Shown here piece by piece: positions 43,202 through 52,187 of a stretch of DNA of 64,000 bases. Made by a program: the position numbers and the translations under genes. The notes under the pieces were generated by a model. That model worked only from the letters and a program-made list of their open reading frames with translations, did not search any database and was not told where the DNA came from. Location of the stretch: the NCBI RefSeq assembly GCF_010858045.1, contig NZ_JAAGVC010000031.1, forward strand, positions 1 to 64,000. The letters run 5' to 3'. This DNA comes from Nocardia cyriacigeorgica. GTDB taxonomy: Bacteria; Actinomycetota; Actinomycetes; Mycobacteriales; Mycobacteriaceae. Each line of letters starts with the position of its first letter. Positions within the stretch are counted from its first letter, which is position 1.

Positions 43202-44820
43202 CAGGATGTCATCCCTTCGGTGTCGTCGGTTGCGGCGGCGCGGCCGCTCTTGGAGCCGCTCTGCCAAGCGGCGGCGATCTCGGGCCGGGGCTTGCCCGGT
43301 TCGGTGCTCGAACCGTGCGAAGCGACCGGTGGCACCACCGCGACGGCGCGGCGGCGGCGCTTGGGCAGACCACCCGTGGTGACGTCGGTCATCGTGGGCC
43401 GGTCGTCGGTGTCCGGAAGGTCGGACAGCCCGGTCATCGCATTGCCCCCCGTCAACGTGGAACGCATCGGCGACTCGGACGCGCCGCTCCCCGCGGCCGA
43501 TCCGAGAGTGGTCGAACGTACGGCGGTCGACTGCCCGGTAGTGGCGGCGGGCATGCTGGTGACGGCGGCCAGCGGCGCGGATTCCCTGACCCGGGCGCCC
43601 GCCGGTGCCGATTCGCCGTGCAGCACAGCGGCTGCCGGCCCCGAGGGCAGCGCCGCAGGCGCCGACGACGGGCCCGCAGCGACCGGCGCGGCCTCGCCTG
43701 CCTGCGGGGCCCGCGGGCTGACCAGCAACGATTCCGGGATGTACACCATCGCGCGCATGCCGCCGTAGGCGTTGGGCCCATCGATGTAGACGGTGAAGCC
43801 GTACCGGCGGGCCAGTGCCGCGATACCGGGGAAGCCCACCTTGGGGGCGGGTCCGAGCTGGTGGATGTCGACCGAGCGCTCGTGCGCGAGCACCTGCCTG
43901 GCCTCCTCCATCTGCTCGGCGTTCATCCGCACGCCCGCGTCGTCGACGATCACGGTGACGCCGTGATGGCCTTCCTGGAAGCTCACATCGACGTAGGAGG
44001 TGGGCGGGGAGTAGCGCAGCGCGTTGTCGATCAGCGCGGCGAGGGTGTGCACCAGCGGCTCCACCGAACGGCTGATCACCACCCGGTCCAGCTGACCCGA
44101 ACGCACCCGCAGGAAGTCGCGCACGCGGCCGATCGCGCCGCCGACCACGTCGGTCAGCGACTGGGCGGGCCAGCGGCGGCCGGGCAGACCGCCACAGACG
44201 ATCACATAGGACTGCGCCTGGCGGATCATCTGCTGCACGGTGTGGTCGATGCGGATGAGGGTTTCGTAGACGTCGTCGTCGCGGTGTTCCCGCAGCGCGG
44301 CACTGACCACCTGGCTCACGTCGGCGCCGAGGCTGACCACCGAGGTGCCGAACGAGCGCACCGCGGCGCTGGTGGCCTCACGAGCGGCCGTTTCGGCCTT
44401 CTCGCGCCTGGCGGCCTCTTCGGCGCGCACGCTCGCCTCGGCCGCGGTGATGGCGCGATGGGTCTGCTCCTCGGCCTCACGAACCGCGTTCTCCCTGGTC
44501 TCGGTCTGGATCCCGCGCATGTCCTCGGCGATGCGTTCCGATACCCAGCGCATGACCTGCGCGAATCGCGAATCCTCCAGACCCTCGGGGACTTCGACGA
44601 TGCTCGCGGGCTGCTCATGCCTGCGCACGGATTCCGTCAGCGACGGCAGCGTGGTGGTGGCGAACCGCTCCAGGATCTCTTCGCGGATGCCGAGGTCTCG
44701 CTCCAGCGCGTCGGCGCGGGTCTTCTGCTCCCGTACCGCCCGCACCGCGTACCAGGCCACCGCGAGGACGAGAGCAGGAGCCAAGATCCACGGAACCAGC
44801 ACGGCGATATTCAGATTCAT
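43201..44820 (-). CDS. cvnA: Conservon sensor-kinase-like protein (CvnA-like)
   Basis: 539 residues from ATG 44820, with GAGAGAG upstream. One N-terminal transmembrane helix (about 5-25), a long charged coiled coil (about 30-170), then a GHKL ATPase domain (about 195-330) with N-box ALIDNALRYSPP and DDAGVRMN. The last 180 residues are Ala/Pro/Ser-rich, low complexity, ending in a basic patch GLPKRRRRAVAV. Conservon CvnA proteins are membrane-anchored kinases without a clear response regulator. First gene of the cvn-P450 unit. Confidence 0.92.
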   Translation of the reverse strand: MNLNIAVLVPWILAPALVLAVAWYAVRAVREQKTRADALERDLGIREEILERFATTTLPSLTESVRRHEQPASIVEVPEGLEDSRFAQVMRWVSERIAEDMRGIQTETRENAVREAEEQTHRAITAAEASVRAEEAARREKAETAAREATSAAVRSFGTSVVSLGADVSQVVSAALREHRDDDVYETLIRIDHTVQQMIRQAQSYVIVCGGLPGRRWPAQSLTDVVGGAIGRVRDFLRVRSGQLDRVVISRSVEPLVHTLAALIDNALRYSPPTSYVDVSFQEGHHGVTVIVDDAGVRMNAEQMEEARQVLAHERSVDIHQLGPAPKVGFPGIAALARRYGFTVYIDGPNAYGGMRAMVYIPESLLVSPRAPQAGEAAPVAAGPSSAPAALPSGPAAAVLHGESAPAGARVRESAPLAAVTSMPAATTGQSTAVRSTTLGSAAGSGASESPMRSTLTGGNAMTGLSDLPDTDDRPTMTDVTTGGLPKRRRRAVAVVPPVASHGSSTEPGKPRPEIAAAWQSGSKSGRAAATDDTEGMTS

Positions 44821-45361
44821 CAGCTCTCTCGTTGACGGGGCTCGAGGGAGCGCCACAAGATGCCACAGCCTGCTGCCACAGCGCTTCGTTTCGCCTTCCT
44901 CGTGACGCCCGACCATGACTGCACCCCTGGCCGGATGAGGTTTCGCGTCGGGCACCCGGCAGAGCATCGAACACCCCCGACGGCTGCCCGAAAGCAACCG
45001 CCGGACAAGCACTTCGATCGACCGCCGAGCCAACGGAACGCACCGGCCCGACAGCCCGGAACCCGACGACTCGCCCACCCTAGCAGCAATGCCGCGAACT
45101 CTCCGCCGAACTGGCAAGGCGGACTCACAGAACGCGATCCGTTGCGGCGGAGGGTATCCCGTTATCGCACGTCAGCGGCGTAGGCAGGGTTATCGGACCG
45201 CCCGGTCGGTCCGCCCTCGTCGGGTGCGGATCCGCCGCAACGCACGTTCGCGGGGATGTCACCGGGGTTCTTTGGACGGCCGCGCGTTTCTGGAAGACTT
45301 CGACGGACACATATCTGCTGTGCGCGGCGGCGAGGCAGGAGACACGACAGGAGGGATCCCC
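44821..45361. promoter_or_regulatory. 541-bp divergent region between conservon and CHAT operon
   Basis: No gene is visible. It must hold promoters for cvnA and the CHAT gene. Near the CHAT side lie a 12-bp inverted repeat, CGTTGCGGCGGA (45140-45151) with TCCGCCGCAACG (45231-45242), and between its arms a 7-bp hairpin CGGACCG/CGGTCCG (45194-45213). An RNA carrying these would fold strongly. A perfect AGGAGGG (45349-45355) precedes the CHAT start. Three TGCCACA-like repeats occur near 44850-44880. Confidence 0.45.
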
Positions 45362-47587
45362 GTGGATTTCGATCTCGTGGTCGACCTGCTGATCGCGTAC
45401 GCGGTGGGCCGGCGGGCGCGCAGCAAGCTACAGGTGGGCGCATTGAGTGGCCGGGCGCTCGACACCGCATCGACCTTGGTCGGAGAGCTCGTCATGACCG
45501 ATCTCGGCAGCAACGCGGCCATCGACCAGCTGATGCGGGAAACCAGGTCCGGCGCTGAACCTTCCGAAGCGACTCGCATCGCCGCGCGCGAGGTCCTCGA
45601 AGCAACGGCGCGGATGCATCGGCCGTTCCGGAACGCACTGGTACGCGCCATTTCCGGACACCCGGGCAGCTACTACGACGCGGCGCCCCCACCGAACACG
45701 CAGCCCCCGCAGGGCGGGGGCTACCAGGGTTCGGCGCCGCGTCCGGCTCCCCCGCCCTACGGATCCGATAAGAAGCGGCGCCGGCGCAGGCTCCGCGATC
45801 TCGTCCGGCCGCACGGACAACAGGCGCGGGACGACAGTGCGGCACCGGGAGTGCCCGGCCGCCCCCGGCTCGGGGAGGCAGTCCAGCTCGGGCCTGCCGA
45901 GTCCGATGACACCCGCGAAACCGCCGAACGTTTGCGGCGGATGACGCAGTCGACCGACGACGAGGCAGCACCGGCGGACCGCGAACCGGACGAGGCGATC
46001 TGGGCCTACGCCTGCTATCCACGACTGGAAGCTCCCGATGTCGTCGTGGCGCACGAACCGTTCCAGGTGACCGTCGGCCTGTCGGAGACCTTCGATATGG
46101 CCACCATGGTGTCCGGCCAGATGCACGTGTACTCCTCGGACCCGGAGTTCGAGATCGAGATCGAACTGCTGGTCGACCCGAAATCGCTGGTCGTCGCCGG
46201 TGATCCGCATACCACTGTGCGGGTGACGCTCGCGGATCCGTATCCGCGGCACACGTTCACCATGCGTGCGCTGACCGATCCGTCGCTGACCGGCGAACGC
46301 ACCCTGCGGCTGATCCTCCGCAAACAAGGACGGATCATCGGGCTCGCTTCGCGCGTCCTCGTCGTCGCGCCGAATGCGAGCCGGCTGGCCACCACACCAC
46401 CGCCACCGCCGCCGGCCCGTCAGCTGCTCGACCTCGGTTCGCTACTGGACGAGGCGCCGCCCGATCTCGTTGTCGTGGTCGTCCGGGCCGACGAACCGGA
46501 CACCTACCTCTGGGATGCCTATGCCCTCGGCGGACATCTGGCCATCCCGGACGCGCAGCGGCGCAGCCGTATCGACCACAGCGCACGGGATTTCGCGACC
46601 TACACGCGCCGACTGGTCAAGGCCGAGGCGTTTCGCGGAGTCGCGATCTTCGACAACCTGAAGGGTTACGGCGATCTGGTGGCCTCGGCGCTGCCCAGCG
46701 GTATCCGCTCGGCGCTGCGCGAACTGGTACGCGACCGGACCGGAGCGCCTGCGGTGCTGTGGCTGACCGAGGAGTCGTTCGTGCCCTGGGAGCTGGCAGT
46801 GCTCGACCCTCCACTGCACACCGCGTACGCGGGGCTCGCCCCGTTTCTCGGCGCACATCTGGCCATGTCGCGCTGGCCGTTTTCGCCGGAAGGGCCGGCG
46901 CCGAGCCCGTGCCGGGAGCATCCGGTATTCGCCCAAGCCGTGCTCACCGCCGACTACGACGGCGTCAGGAACTTCCCTCCGCTGCCCGCCGCGGTCGCCG
47001 AGGCCGTGCGGTTCCGCGAGAAGTACGGGCCGGTCACGGCGCTGCCGCCGATGCGTGAGCAGGTGATCGACTGCCTCGAAGGCCGGGTGCCCGTCGATCT
47101 GCTGCATGTCGCATTGCACGGCACGTTCGACGTTGCCGTCCAAGAAGACGGTCTGGTGCTGCTGGAGCCACGCGGCGACGGGTTCACCGCGTCCTTCCTC
47201 ACCGCCCTCGCCGTGCGCGGGCTGCGCAATACCAGCACCACCCCATTCATCTACCTCAACGCCTGTTCGGTCGGCGCGGGCCAGTCGATTCTCGGCAGCT
47301 ACGCCGGATTCGCGACCGCACTGTTGCGCACCGGCGCGATCGGTGTCGTCGCACCTCTGTGGACCATCGACGACACCGTCGCCGCCGAGCTGGCGGCCCG
47401 CTTCTACGACGGCGCCTTCGCCGATCCGCCCGTTCCGGTGGCCGAGCTGCTGCGGCGCGCCCGCGCCGAATACACCCGCGACCGGGTGGCGGCCGATCCC
47501 CACCGGATCACCCCGACTCATCTGGGCTACCTGGCCTTCGGTCATCCACGACTTACACTGCGGCGGAACAGATCACCGGAAAGGTAA
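45362..47587 (+). CDS. CHAT-domain caspase-like protein
   Basis: The start is GTG 45362, with AGGAGGG 6 bases upstream; the open frame to 45089 has no coding support. 741 residues: a helical N-terminal domain (about 1-105, VVDLLIAYAVGRRARSKLQ), a Pro/Arg-rich linker (about 105-215), a beta-rich middle (about 215-345) and a C-terminal CHAT peptidase domain (about 370-735). The catalytic dyad is His about 586 in VALHGTF and Cys about 635 in LNACSVG. CHAT proteases act in programmed death and conflict systems, usually cleaving a partner protein. Six bases before the hydrolase gene. Confidence 0.9.
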   Translation: MDFDLVVDLLIAYAVGRRARSKLQVGALSGRALDTASTLVGELVMTDLGSNAAIDQLMRETRSGAEPSEATRIAAREVLEATARMHRPFRNALVRAISGHPGSYYDAAPPPNTQPPQGGGYQGSAPRPAPPPYGSDKKRRRRRLRDLVRPHGQQARDDSAAPGVPGRPRLGEAVQLGPAESDDTRETAERLRRMTQSTDDEAAPADREPDEAIWAYACYPRLEAPDVVVAHEPFQVTVGLSETFDMATMVSGQMHVYSSDPEFEIEIELLVDPKSLVVAGDPHTTVRVTLADPYPRHTFTMRALTDPSLTGERTLRLILRKQGRIIGLASRVLVVAPNASRLATTPPPPPPARQLLDLGSLLDEAPPDLVVVVVRADEPDTYLWDAYALGGHLAIPDAQRRSRIDHSARDFATYTRRLVKAEAFRGVAIFDNLKGYGDLVASALPSGIRSALRELVRDRTGAPAVLWLTEESFVPWELAVLDPPLHTAYAGLAPFLGAHLAMSRWPFSPEGPAPSPCREHPVFAQAVLTADYDGVRNFPPLPAAVAEAVRFREKYGPVTALPPMREQVIDCLEGRVPVDLLHVALHGTFDVAVQEDGLVLLEPRGDGFTASFLTALAVRGLRNTSTTPFIYLNACSVGAGQSILGSYAGFATALLRTGAIGVVAPLWTIDDTVAAELAARFYDGAFADPPVPVAELLRRARAEYTRDRVAADPHRITPTHLGYLAFGHPRLTLRRNRSPER

Positions 47588-47593
47588 CGGCGC

Positions 47594-49057
47594 ATGCCCG
47601 AAGAGTTCCTGCTCGATGAGGACGGCCGCGCGGTCCAGGTGCACCGGCGGGTCACCTTGCGCACGCCCGGCCTGACGGGGCGGGCCACCGTGCACGAGGC
47701 GGCCGGTTCCGGGACGCGCGGGGCCGAGCAGACCACGGACGCGCTGGTGACGGCGTTGGCGCTCAACGAGATCGAGGAGGATCTCACCGTCGAGATCCTC
47801 GATCCGCGGGAACGCACCGACGCGGTGGGTACCCGGGCGGCGGGCGGACCGGACGATATCGTCATGGAAGTCGACGATCCAGGGCCGGGGTGGCGGCAGG
47901 TGGTGCTGTACGCCTCCGAGGACGGCGCCATCACCTGGCATTTCCCGCAGGCGGCGCCGGGCGTGCTGACCTACCGGATCCCACGCCCGGTGGTGGGGCC
48001 GACGGCAGCGCCCGGTGCGCATCGCGGGTTGACCGGCGCGATCGGCACCAAGATCTTGAAGGTGCTGGTCTTCCCGTTGGTGCGCGAGGGCGCGGGCTGG
48101 GTGGGTGCGCGGTTCGCCGAATTCGTCGAGAACAGGCGGCATCCGCACCGGCTGCGGGCGGCAGGCCCGGACGATTACCGCGCGCCCGCCCCCGAGCTGA
48201 GCGCCGAGGCGCTGGCGCAGATGGGTACCGGCCGGGCGTTGTTGTTGCTGCACGGCACCTTCAGTTCGACGCACGGCGCCTTCGGCGAACTACCGGTGGC
48301 GACGATGCGGGAACTGCACGCCGCCTACGAAGGCCGGGTCCTCGCCTTCGATCATCCGACGGTCTCGCGCACGCCGGTCGACAACATCCGCTGGCTCGCC
48401 GAGTATCTGCGACAGCGCGGCACCCGATTGGACGTCGATATCGTCTGCCATTCGCGCGGCGGGCTGGTGGGGCGGGTGCTGACCGAGCGGCCGGATCTGG
48501 CCGAGGTAGCCGACACCCTGACGGTGGGCCGGGCGGTGCTGGTCGGCACCCCGAACGCGGGCACCGCACTGGCCGACGTCGGCAAGCACGAACAGCTGCT
48601 CAACCGGTTCACTTCGCTGTTGCAGCTGGCGCCAGACAACGGCGTCACCGATGCCCTCGATATCGTGCTGGCGCTGGTGAAGCAGATCGCGGCGGGTGTC
48701 GCGGAAGGTCTCGACGGACTCATGGCGATGAATCCGAGCGCACAGTTCCTGACCGAACAGCTCACCGGCCGCCATCCCACCACCGCGCGCTATTTCACCG
48801 CGGGCGCGAATTATGAACCACCCGCGGGCTCGTCACTGCTGCGCATCGCAGGCGACGGCGGGGTAGACCTGGTCTTCGGCCGCGCCGACAACGATCTGGT
48901 GGTGCCGACGGCAGGCGCGCTCGCCCTCGACGGCACCCATCCCCTGCCGGTCGCCGACCATCTCGCCGTCGACGCCAGCGCGGCGGTCGACCATTTCGGC
49001 TACTTCGATCACCCGGCGTTGAACGACTCCCTGGTGCGCTGGTTGCGCACGGGCTGA
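47594..49057 (+). CDS. Alpha/beta hydrolase (lipase/esterase-like), CHAT partner
   Basis: 487 residues from ATG 47594, 6 bp after the CHAT stop with GGAAAGG upstream. An N-terminal beta-rich region (about 1-125) and a linker containing hydrophobic ILKVLVFPLV precede an alpha/beta hydrolase domain. The domain has ALLLLHGTFSSTHGAF (oxyanion region), nucleophile elbow CHSRGG and GTPNAGTALADVG. The catalytic His is probably in ADHLAVD or VDHFGYF. It looks like PGAP1-type lipases. As the second gene of a CHAT operon it could be the effector released or activated by proteolysis. Confidence 0.88.
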   Translation: MPEEFLLDEDGRAVQVHRRVTLRTPGLTGRATVHEAAGSGTRGAEQTTDALVTALALNEIEEDLTVEILDPRERTDAVGTRAAGGPDDIVMEVDDPGPGWRQVVLYASEDGAITWHFPQAAPGVLTYRIPRPVVGPTAAPGAHRGLTGAIGTKILKVLVFPLVREGAGWVGARFAEFVENRRHPHRLRAAGPDDYRAPAPELSAEALAQMGTGRALLLLHGTFSSTHGAFGELPVATMRELHAAYEGRVLAFDHPTVSRTPVDNIRWLAEYLRQRGTRLDVDIVCHSRGGLVGRVLTERPDLAEVADTLTVGRAVLVGTPNAGTALADVGKHEQLLNRFTSLLQLAPDNGVTDALDIVLALVKQIAAGVAEGLDGLMAMNPSAQFLTEQLTGRHPTTARYFTAGANYEPPAGSSLLRIAGDGGVDLVFGRADNDLVVPTAGALALDGTHPLPVADHLAVDASAAVDHFGYFDHPALNDSLVRWLRTG

Positions 49058-49203
49058 TCACGCCGCCGGCGTCCCGGCCATCCGGCTACTCGCGGCGGCG
49101 TCGACCGGCCGATCGCGCCGGGCCGGGCAGCGGGTCACCCGCTCCGGCGACCACGCCCGTGCGAAGCCGCCACCGCGTGGGGGCCCACCGAGTCCTGAGA
49201 CGA

Positions 49204-49237
49204 CCGTGACCACCGTGCTCGAGCACGGTGGTCACGG
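49204..49237. terminator. 34-bp perfect palindrome between convergent operons
   Basis: A loopless perfect palindrome centred on CTCGAG, with arms CCGTGACCACCGTGCTC and its complement. It lies between the CHAT/hydrolase operon and the convergent suf operon, so a bidirectional terminator is most likely, though a protein-binding site is possible. Confidence 0.65.
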
Positions 49238-49257
49238 GAGAACGTATCGGGGTGCGG

Positions 49258-49629
49258 CTAGACGGTGAACCCGAGCGCGCGCAACTGCTCGCGGCCGTCG
49301 TCGGTGATCTTGTCCGGACCCCACGGCGGCATCCAGACCCAGTTGATCTTCAGGTCCTCGACCAGGCCGCTGCGCACCAGCGCATTGCGGGACTGATCCT
49401 CGATGACGTCGGTCAGCGGGCAGGCGGCGGAGGTGAGGGTCATGTCGAGGGTGGCGACATTGTCCTGATCCACCTGCATGCCGTAGACCAGCCCGAGGTC
49501 GACGACATTGATGCCGAGTTCGGGGTCGACGACGTCACGCATCGCCTCCTCGATGTCCTCGAGGTGCTTGATCTCCTCGGCCGACAGCTCGGCCGGGGCG
49601 GCGGCTTCGGTGGTCTCTGTTTCACTCAT
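49258..49629 (-). CDS. sufT: SufT-like Fe-S assembly factor (DUF59/MIP18)
   Basis: 123 residues; the ATG overlaps the sufU stop by 4 bp. DUF59 motifs DPELGINVVDLGLVYG and LTSAACPLTDVIEDQ, with the conserved cysteine. Helps cluster maturation of target proteins. Last gene of sufR-B-D-C-S-U-T, matching Rv1466. The N-terminus (TETTEAAAPAEL) is a disordered extension. Confidence 0.95.
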   Translation of the reverse strand: MSETETTEAAAPAELSAEEIKHLEDIEEAMRDVVDPELGINVVDLGLVYGMQVDQDNVATLDMTLTSAACPLTDVIEDQSRNALVRSGLVEDLKINWVWMPPWGPDKITDDGREQLRALGFTV

Positions 49630-50120
49630 GACGTTTCCCCATTCGTGGACGGATCACTGCCCATTGTCCGCTTGGCATCCTCGGCGGAGGTGATGCGGAC
49701 CACCGCGTCCTTGAACGCCATCCAGCCGAGCAGCGCGCATTTGACCCGCGCCGGGTACTTGGCGACGCCCGCCAAGGCGATGCCGTCGCCGATCATGTCC
49801 TCATCGCCCTCGACGGTGCCGCGGCTGGAGATCATCTCGTTGTAGGAGTCGACCACCTTCAGCGCCTGCTGCACCGGCAGCCCGATCACCTGATCGGTGA
49901 GGATCGAGGTGGCGGCCTGGCTGATCGAACAGCCCTGCCCCTCGTAGGACACATCGGCGACGTCGCCGTTGTCGTCCAGCTGGACGCGCAGGGTCACCTC
50001 GTCGCCGCAGGTCGGGTTGACGTGGTGCACCTCGGCACCGAACGGCTCCCGCAGCCCGCGGTGGTGCGGGTGTTTGTAGTGATCCAGGATCACTTCCTGG
50101 TACATCTGCTCCATGCGCAT
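49626..50120 (-). CDS. sufU: SufU Fe-S assembly scaffold/sulfur acceptor
   Basis: 164 residues from ATG 50120, 3 bp after sufS. Conserved cysteines are in NPTCGDEVTL, GQGCSISQAATS and VKCALLGW, with the Asp of CGD completing the zinc site. In Gram-positive systems SufU accepts persulfide sulfur from SufS. Replaces SufE, which is absent. Corresponds to Rv1465. Confidence 0.96.
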   Translation of the reverse strand: MRMEQMYQEVILDHYKHPHHRGLREPFGAEVHHVNPTCGDEVTLRVQLDDNGDVADVSYEGQGCSISQAATSILTDQVIGLPVQQALKVVDSYNEMISSRGTVEGDEDMIGDGIALAGVAKYPARVKCALLGWMAFKDAVVRITSAEDAKRTMGSDPSTNGETS

Positions 50121-50123
50121 GAC

Positions 50124-51377
50124 TTATCCAACCCCGAAGAAGCTCTGCGCCTTCCGCACGGCGGCGACCAGTTGCTCGACCTCGTCGACGGTGTTGTAGA
50201 CCGCGAACGAGGCCCGCGCGGTGGCCGCGATGCCGAACCGGCGGTGCAGCGGCCACGCGCAGTGGTGGCCCACCCGGATCGCCACACCCTGATCGTCGAG
50301 GATCTGGCCGACATCGTGGGCGTGCACACCGTCGACCAGGAACGCCACCGCGCCACCGCGGTCGACGTTCTCGGTGGGGCCGATGATCCGCACGCCGTCG
50401 ATCTCGCCCAGCCCGGCGAGCGCGGCGTCGACGAGGGTGTGCTCATGCGCGGCGACGGCTTCCATGCCGATGGCGTCCAGGTACCGCACGGCCGCGGCCA
50501 GGCCGATCACCTGCGAGGTCATCGGCACACCGGCCTCGAACCGCTGCGGCGGCGGCGCGTAGGTGCTGCGCTCCATGGTGACGGTCTCGATCATCGAACC
50601 GCCGGTGAGGAAGGGCGGGGTCTCCTCGAGCAGGGCCCGCTTGCCGAACAGCACACCGACGCCGGACGGGCCGAGCATCTTGTGCCCGGAGAACGCGGCG
50701 AAATCGACGTCGAGCTCCCGGAAGTCGACCGGCATATGCGGCACCGACTGGCAGGCGTCGAGCACGACGAGGGCGCCGACGGCACGCGCGCGGCGCACCA
50801 GTTCGGCGACGGGCGCGATCGCACCGGTCACGTTGGACTGATGGGTGAAGGCCACGACCTTGGTCGCCGGGGTCAGTTCCAGCGAATCGAGATCGATGCG
50901 CCCGTCCTCGGTGACGCCGTACCACTTCAGCGTCGCCCCGGTCCGGCGCGACAGCTCCTGCCACGGCACCAGATTCGCGTGGTGTTCGAGCTCGGTGATG
51001 ACGATCTCGTCGCCAGGGCCCACGTGGTACGGGAAGCGGTCGTCGCCGAAGGCGTTGGTCACCAGGTTCAGCGATTCGGTCGCGTTCTTGGTGAACACGA
51101 TCTCGCCCGCGTCGACGCCGACGAACCGCGCGATATCGGCCCGCGCGGCCTCATAGGCGTCGGTGGCCTCTTCGGAGAGCTGATGCGCGCCGCGATGCAC
51201 CGCGGAATTGCTCTCCATGATGTAGGCGCGTTCGGCGTCGAGCACCGCGAGCGGGCGCTGCGAGGTGGCGCCGGAGTCCAGGTACACCAACGGTTTCCCG
51301 TCCCGGACCGTGCGGTTCAGGATCGGGAAGTCGGCCCGGACCCGGGCCACGTCGAGGGTGCGGACCGTAGCGGTCAT
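50124..51377 (-). CDS. sufS: Cysteine desulfurase SufS
   Basis: 417 residues from ATG 51377. Class V aminotransferase fold with PLP lysine in FSGHKMLGPSGVGVLFG and catalytic cysteine in VGHHCAWPLHRRF. Supplies sulfur from cysteine to SufU. One base separates its start from the sufC stop. Corresponds to Rv1464. Confidence 0.97.
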   Translation of the reverse strand: MTATVRTLDVARVRADFPILNRTVRDGKPLVYLDSGATSQRPLAVLDAERAYIMESNSAVHRGAHQLSEEATDAYEAARADIARFVGVDAGEIVFTKNATESLNLVTNAFGDDRFPYHVGPGDEIVITELEHHANLVPWQELSRRTGATLKWYGVTEDGRIDLDSLELTPATKVVAFTHQSNVTGAIAPVAELVRRARAVGALVVLDACQSVPHMPVDFRELDVDFAAFSGHKMLGPSGVGVLFGKRALLEETPPFLTGGSMIETVTMERSTYAPPPQRFEAGVPMTSQVIGLAAAVRYLDAIGMEAVAAHEHTLVDAALAGLGEIDGVRIIGPTENVDRGGAVAFLVDGVHAHDVGQILDDQGVAIRVGHHCAWPLHRRFGIAATARASFAVYNTVDEVEQLVAAVRKAQSFFGVG

Positions 51378-51378
51378 A

Positions 51379-52155
51379 TCAGGCTCCAGCGGTGGCGGAC
51401 TGAGTGAAGCGGACGTAGCCGTTGGCGTCGAGTTCCTCGGCCAGTTCGGCGCCGCCCTCGGCGACGATGCGACCGCCGACGAACACGTGCACGAACTCCG
51501 GCTGGATGTAGCGCAGGATGCGGGTGTAGTGCGTGATCAGCAGCACGCCGCCGTTCTCGCGCTCCTTGTAGCGATTCACGCCCTCGGACACGATGCGCAG
51601 CGCGTCGACGTCGAGGCCGGAGTCGGTCTCGTCCAGGATCGCGATCTTCGGCTTGAGCAGGCCCAGCTGCAAGATCTCGTGGCGCTTCTTCTCACCGCCG
51701 GAGAAGCCCTCGTTGACGCTGCGGTCGGCGAAGGCGGCGTCGATCTCGAGCTCGCTCATCGACTCCTTCACCTCCTTGACCCAGTGCCGCAGCTTCGGGG
51801 CCTCACCGCGCACAGCGGTGGCGGCGGTGCGCAGGAAGTTCGACATCGAGACGCCCGGCACCTCGACGGGATACTGCATGGCCAGGAACAGGCCCGCCCG
51901 CGCGCGCTCGTCGACCGACATCTCCAGCACGTCTTCACCGTCGAGGGTGATCGAGCCGGAGGTCACCGTGTACTTGGGATGGCCGGCGATCGCGTAGGAC
52001 AGCGTGGACTTGCCGGAACCGTTGGGCCCCATGATGGCGTGGGTCTCACCGGAGCGCACGGTGAGGTTCACGCCCTTGAGGATTTTGATGGGCTCGCCGG
52101 TCTCGTCGGGGTTGGCGACCTCGGCGTGCAGGTCCTTGATTTCCAGGGTGGTCAT
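51379..52155 (-). CDS. sufC: Fe-S assembly ATPase SufC
   Basis: 258 residues from ATG 52155. ABC ATPase: Walker A GPNGSGKST, signature FSGGEKKRHEI, Walker B KIAILDETDSGLD. Works with SufB and SufD as the cluster-building complex. The ATG is preceded by AAGGAACTCC. Corresponds to Rv1463. Confidence 0.97.
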   Translation of the reverse strand: MTTLEIKDLHAEVANPDETGEPIKILKGVNLTVRSGETHAIMGPNGSGKSTLSYAIAGHPKYTVTSGSITLDGEDVLEMSVDERARAGLFLAMQYPVEVPGVSMSNFLRTAATAVRGEAPKLRHWVKEVKESMSELEIDAAFADRSVNEGFSGGEKKRHEILQLGLLKPKIAILDETDSGLDVDALRIVSEGVNRYKERENGGVLLITHYTRILRYIQPEFVHVFVGGRIVAEGGAELAEELDANGYVRFTQSATAGA

Positions 52156-52187
52156 GGAGTTCCTTTACGAAAGTTCGGGGGCTGGTA

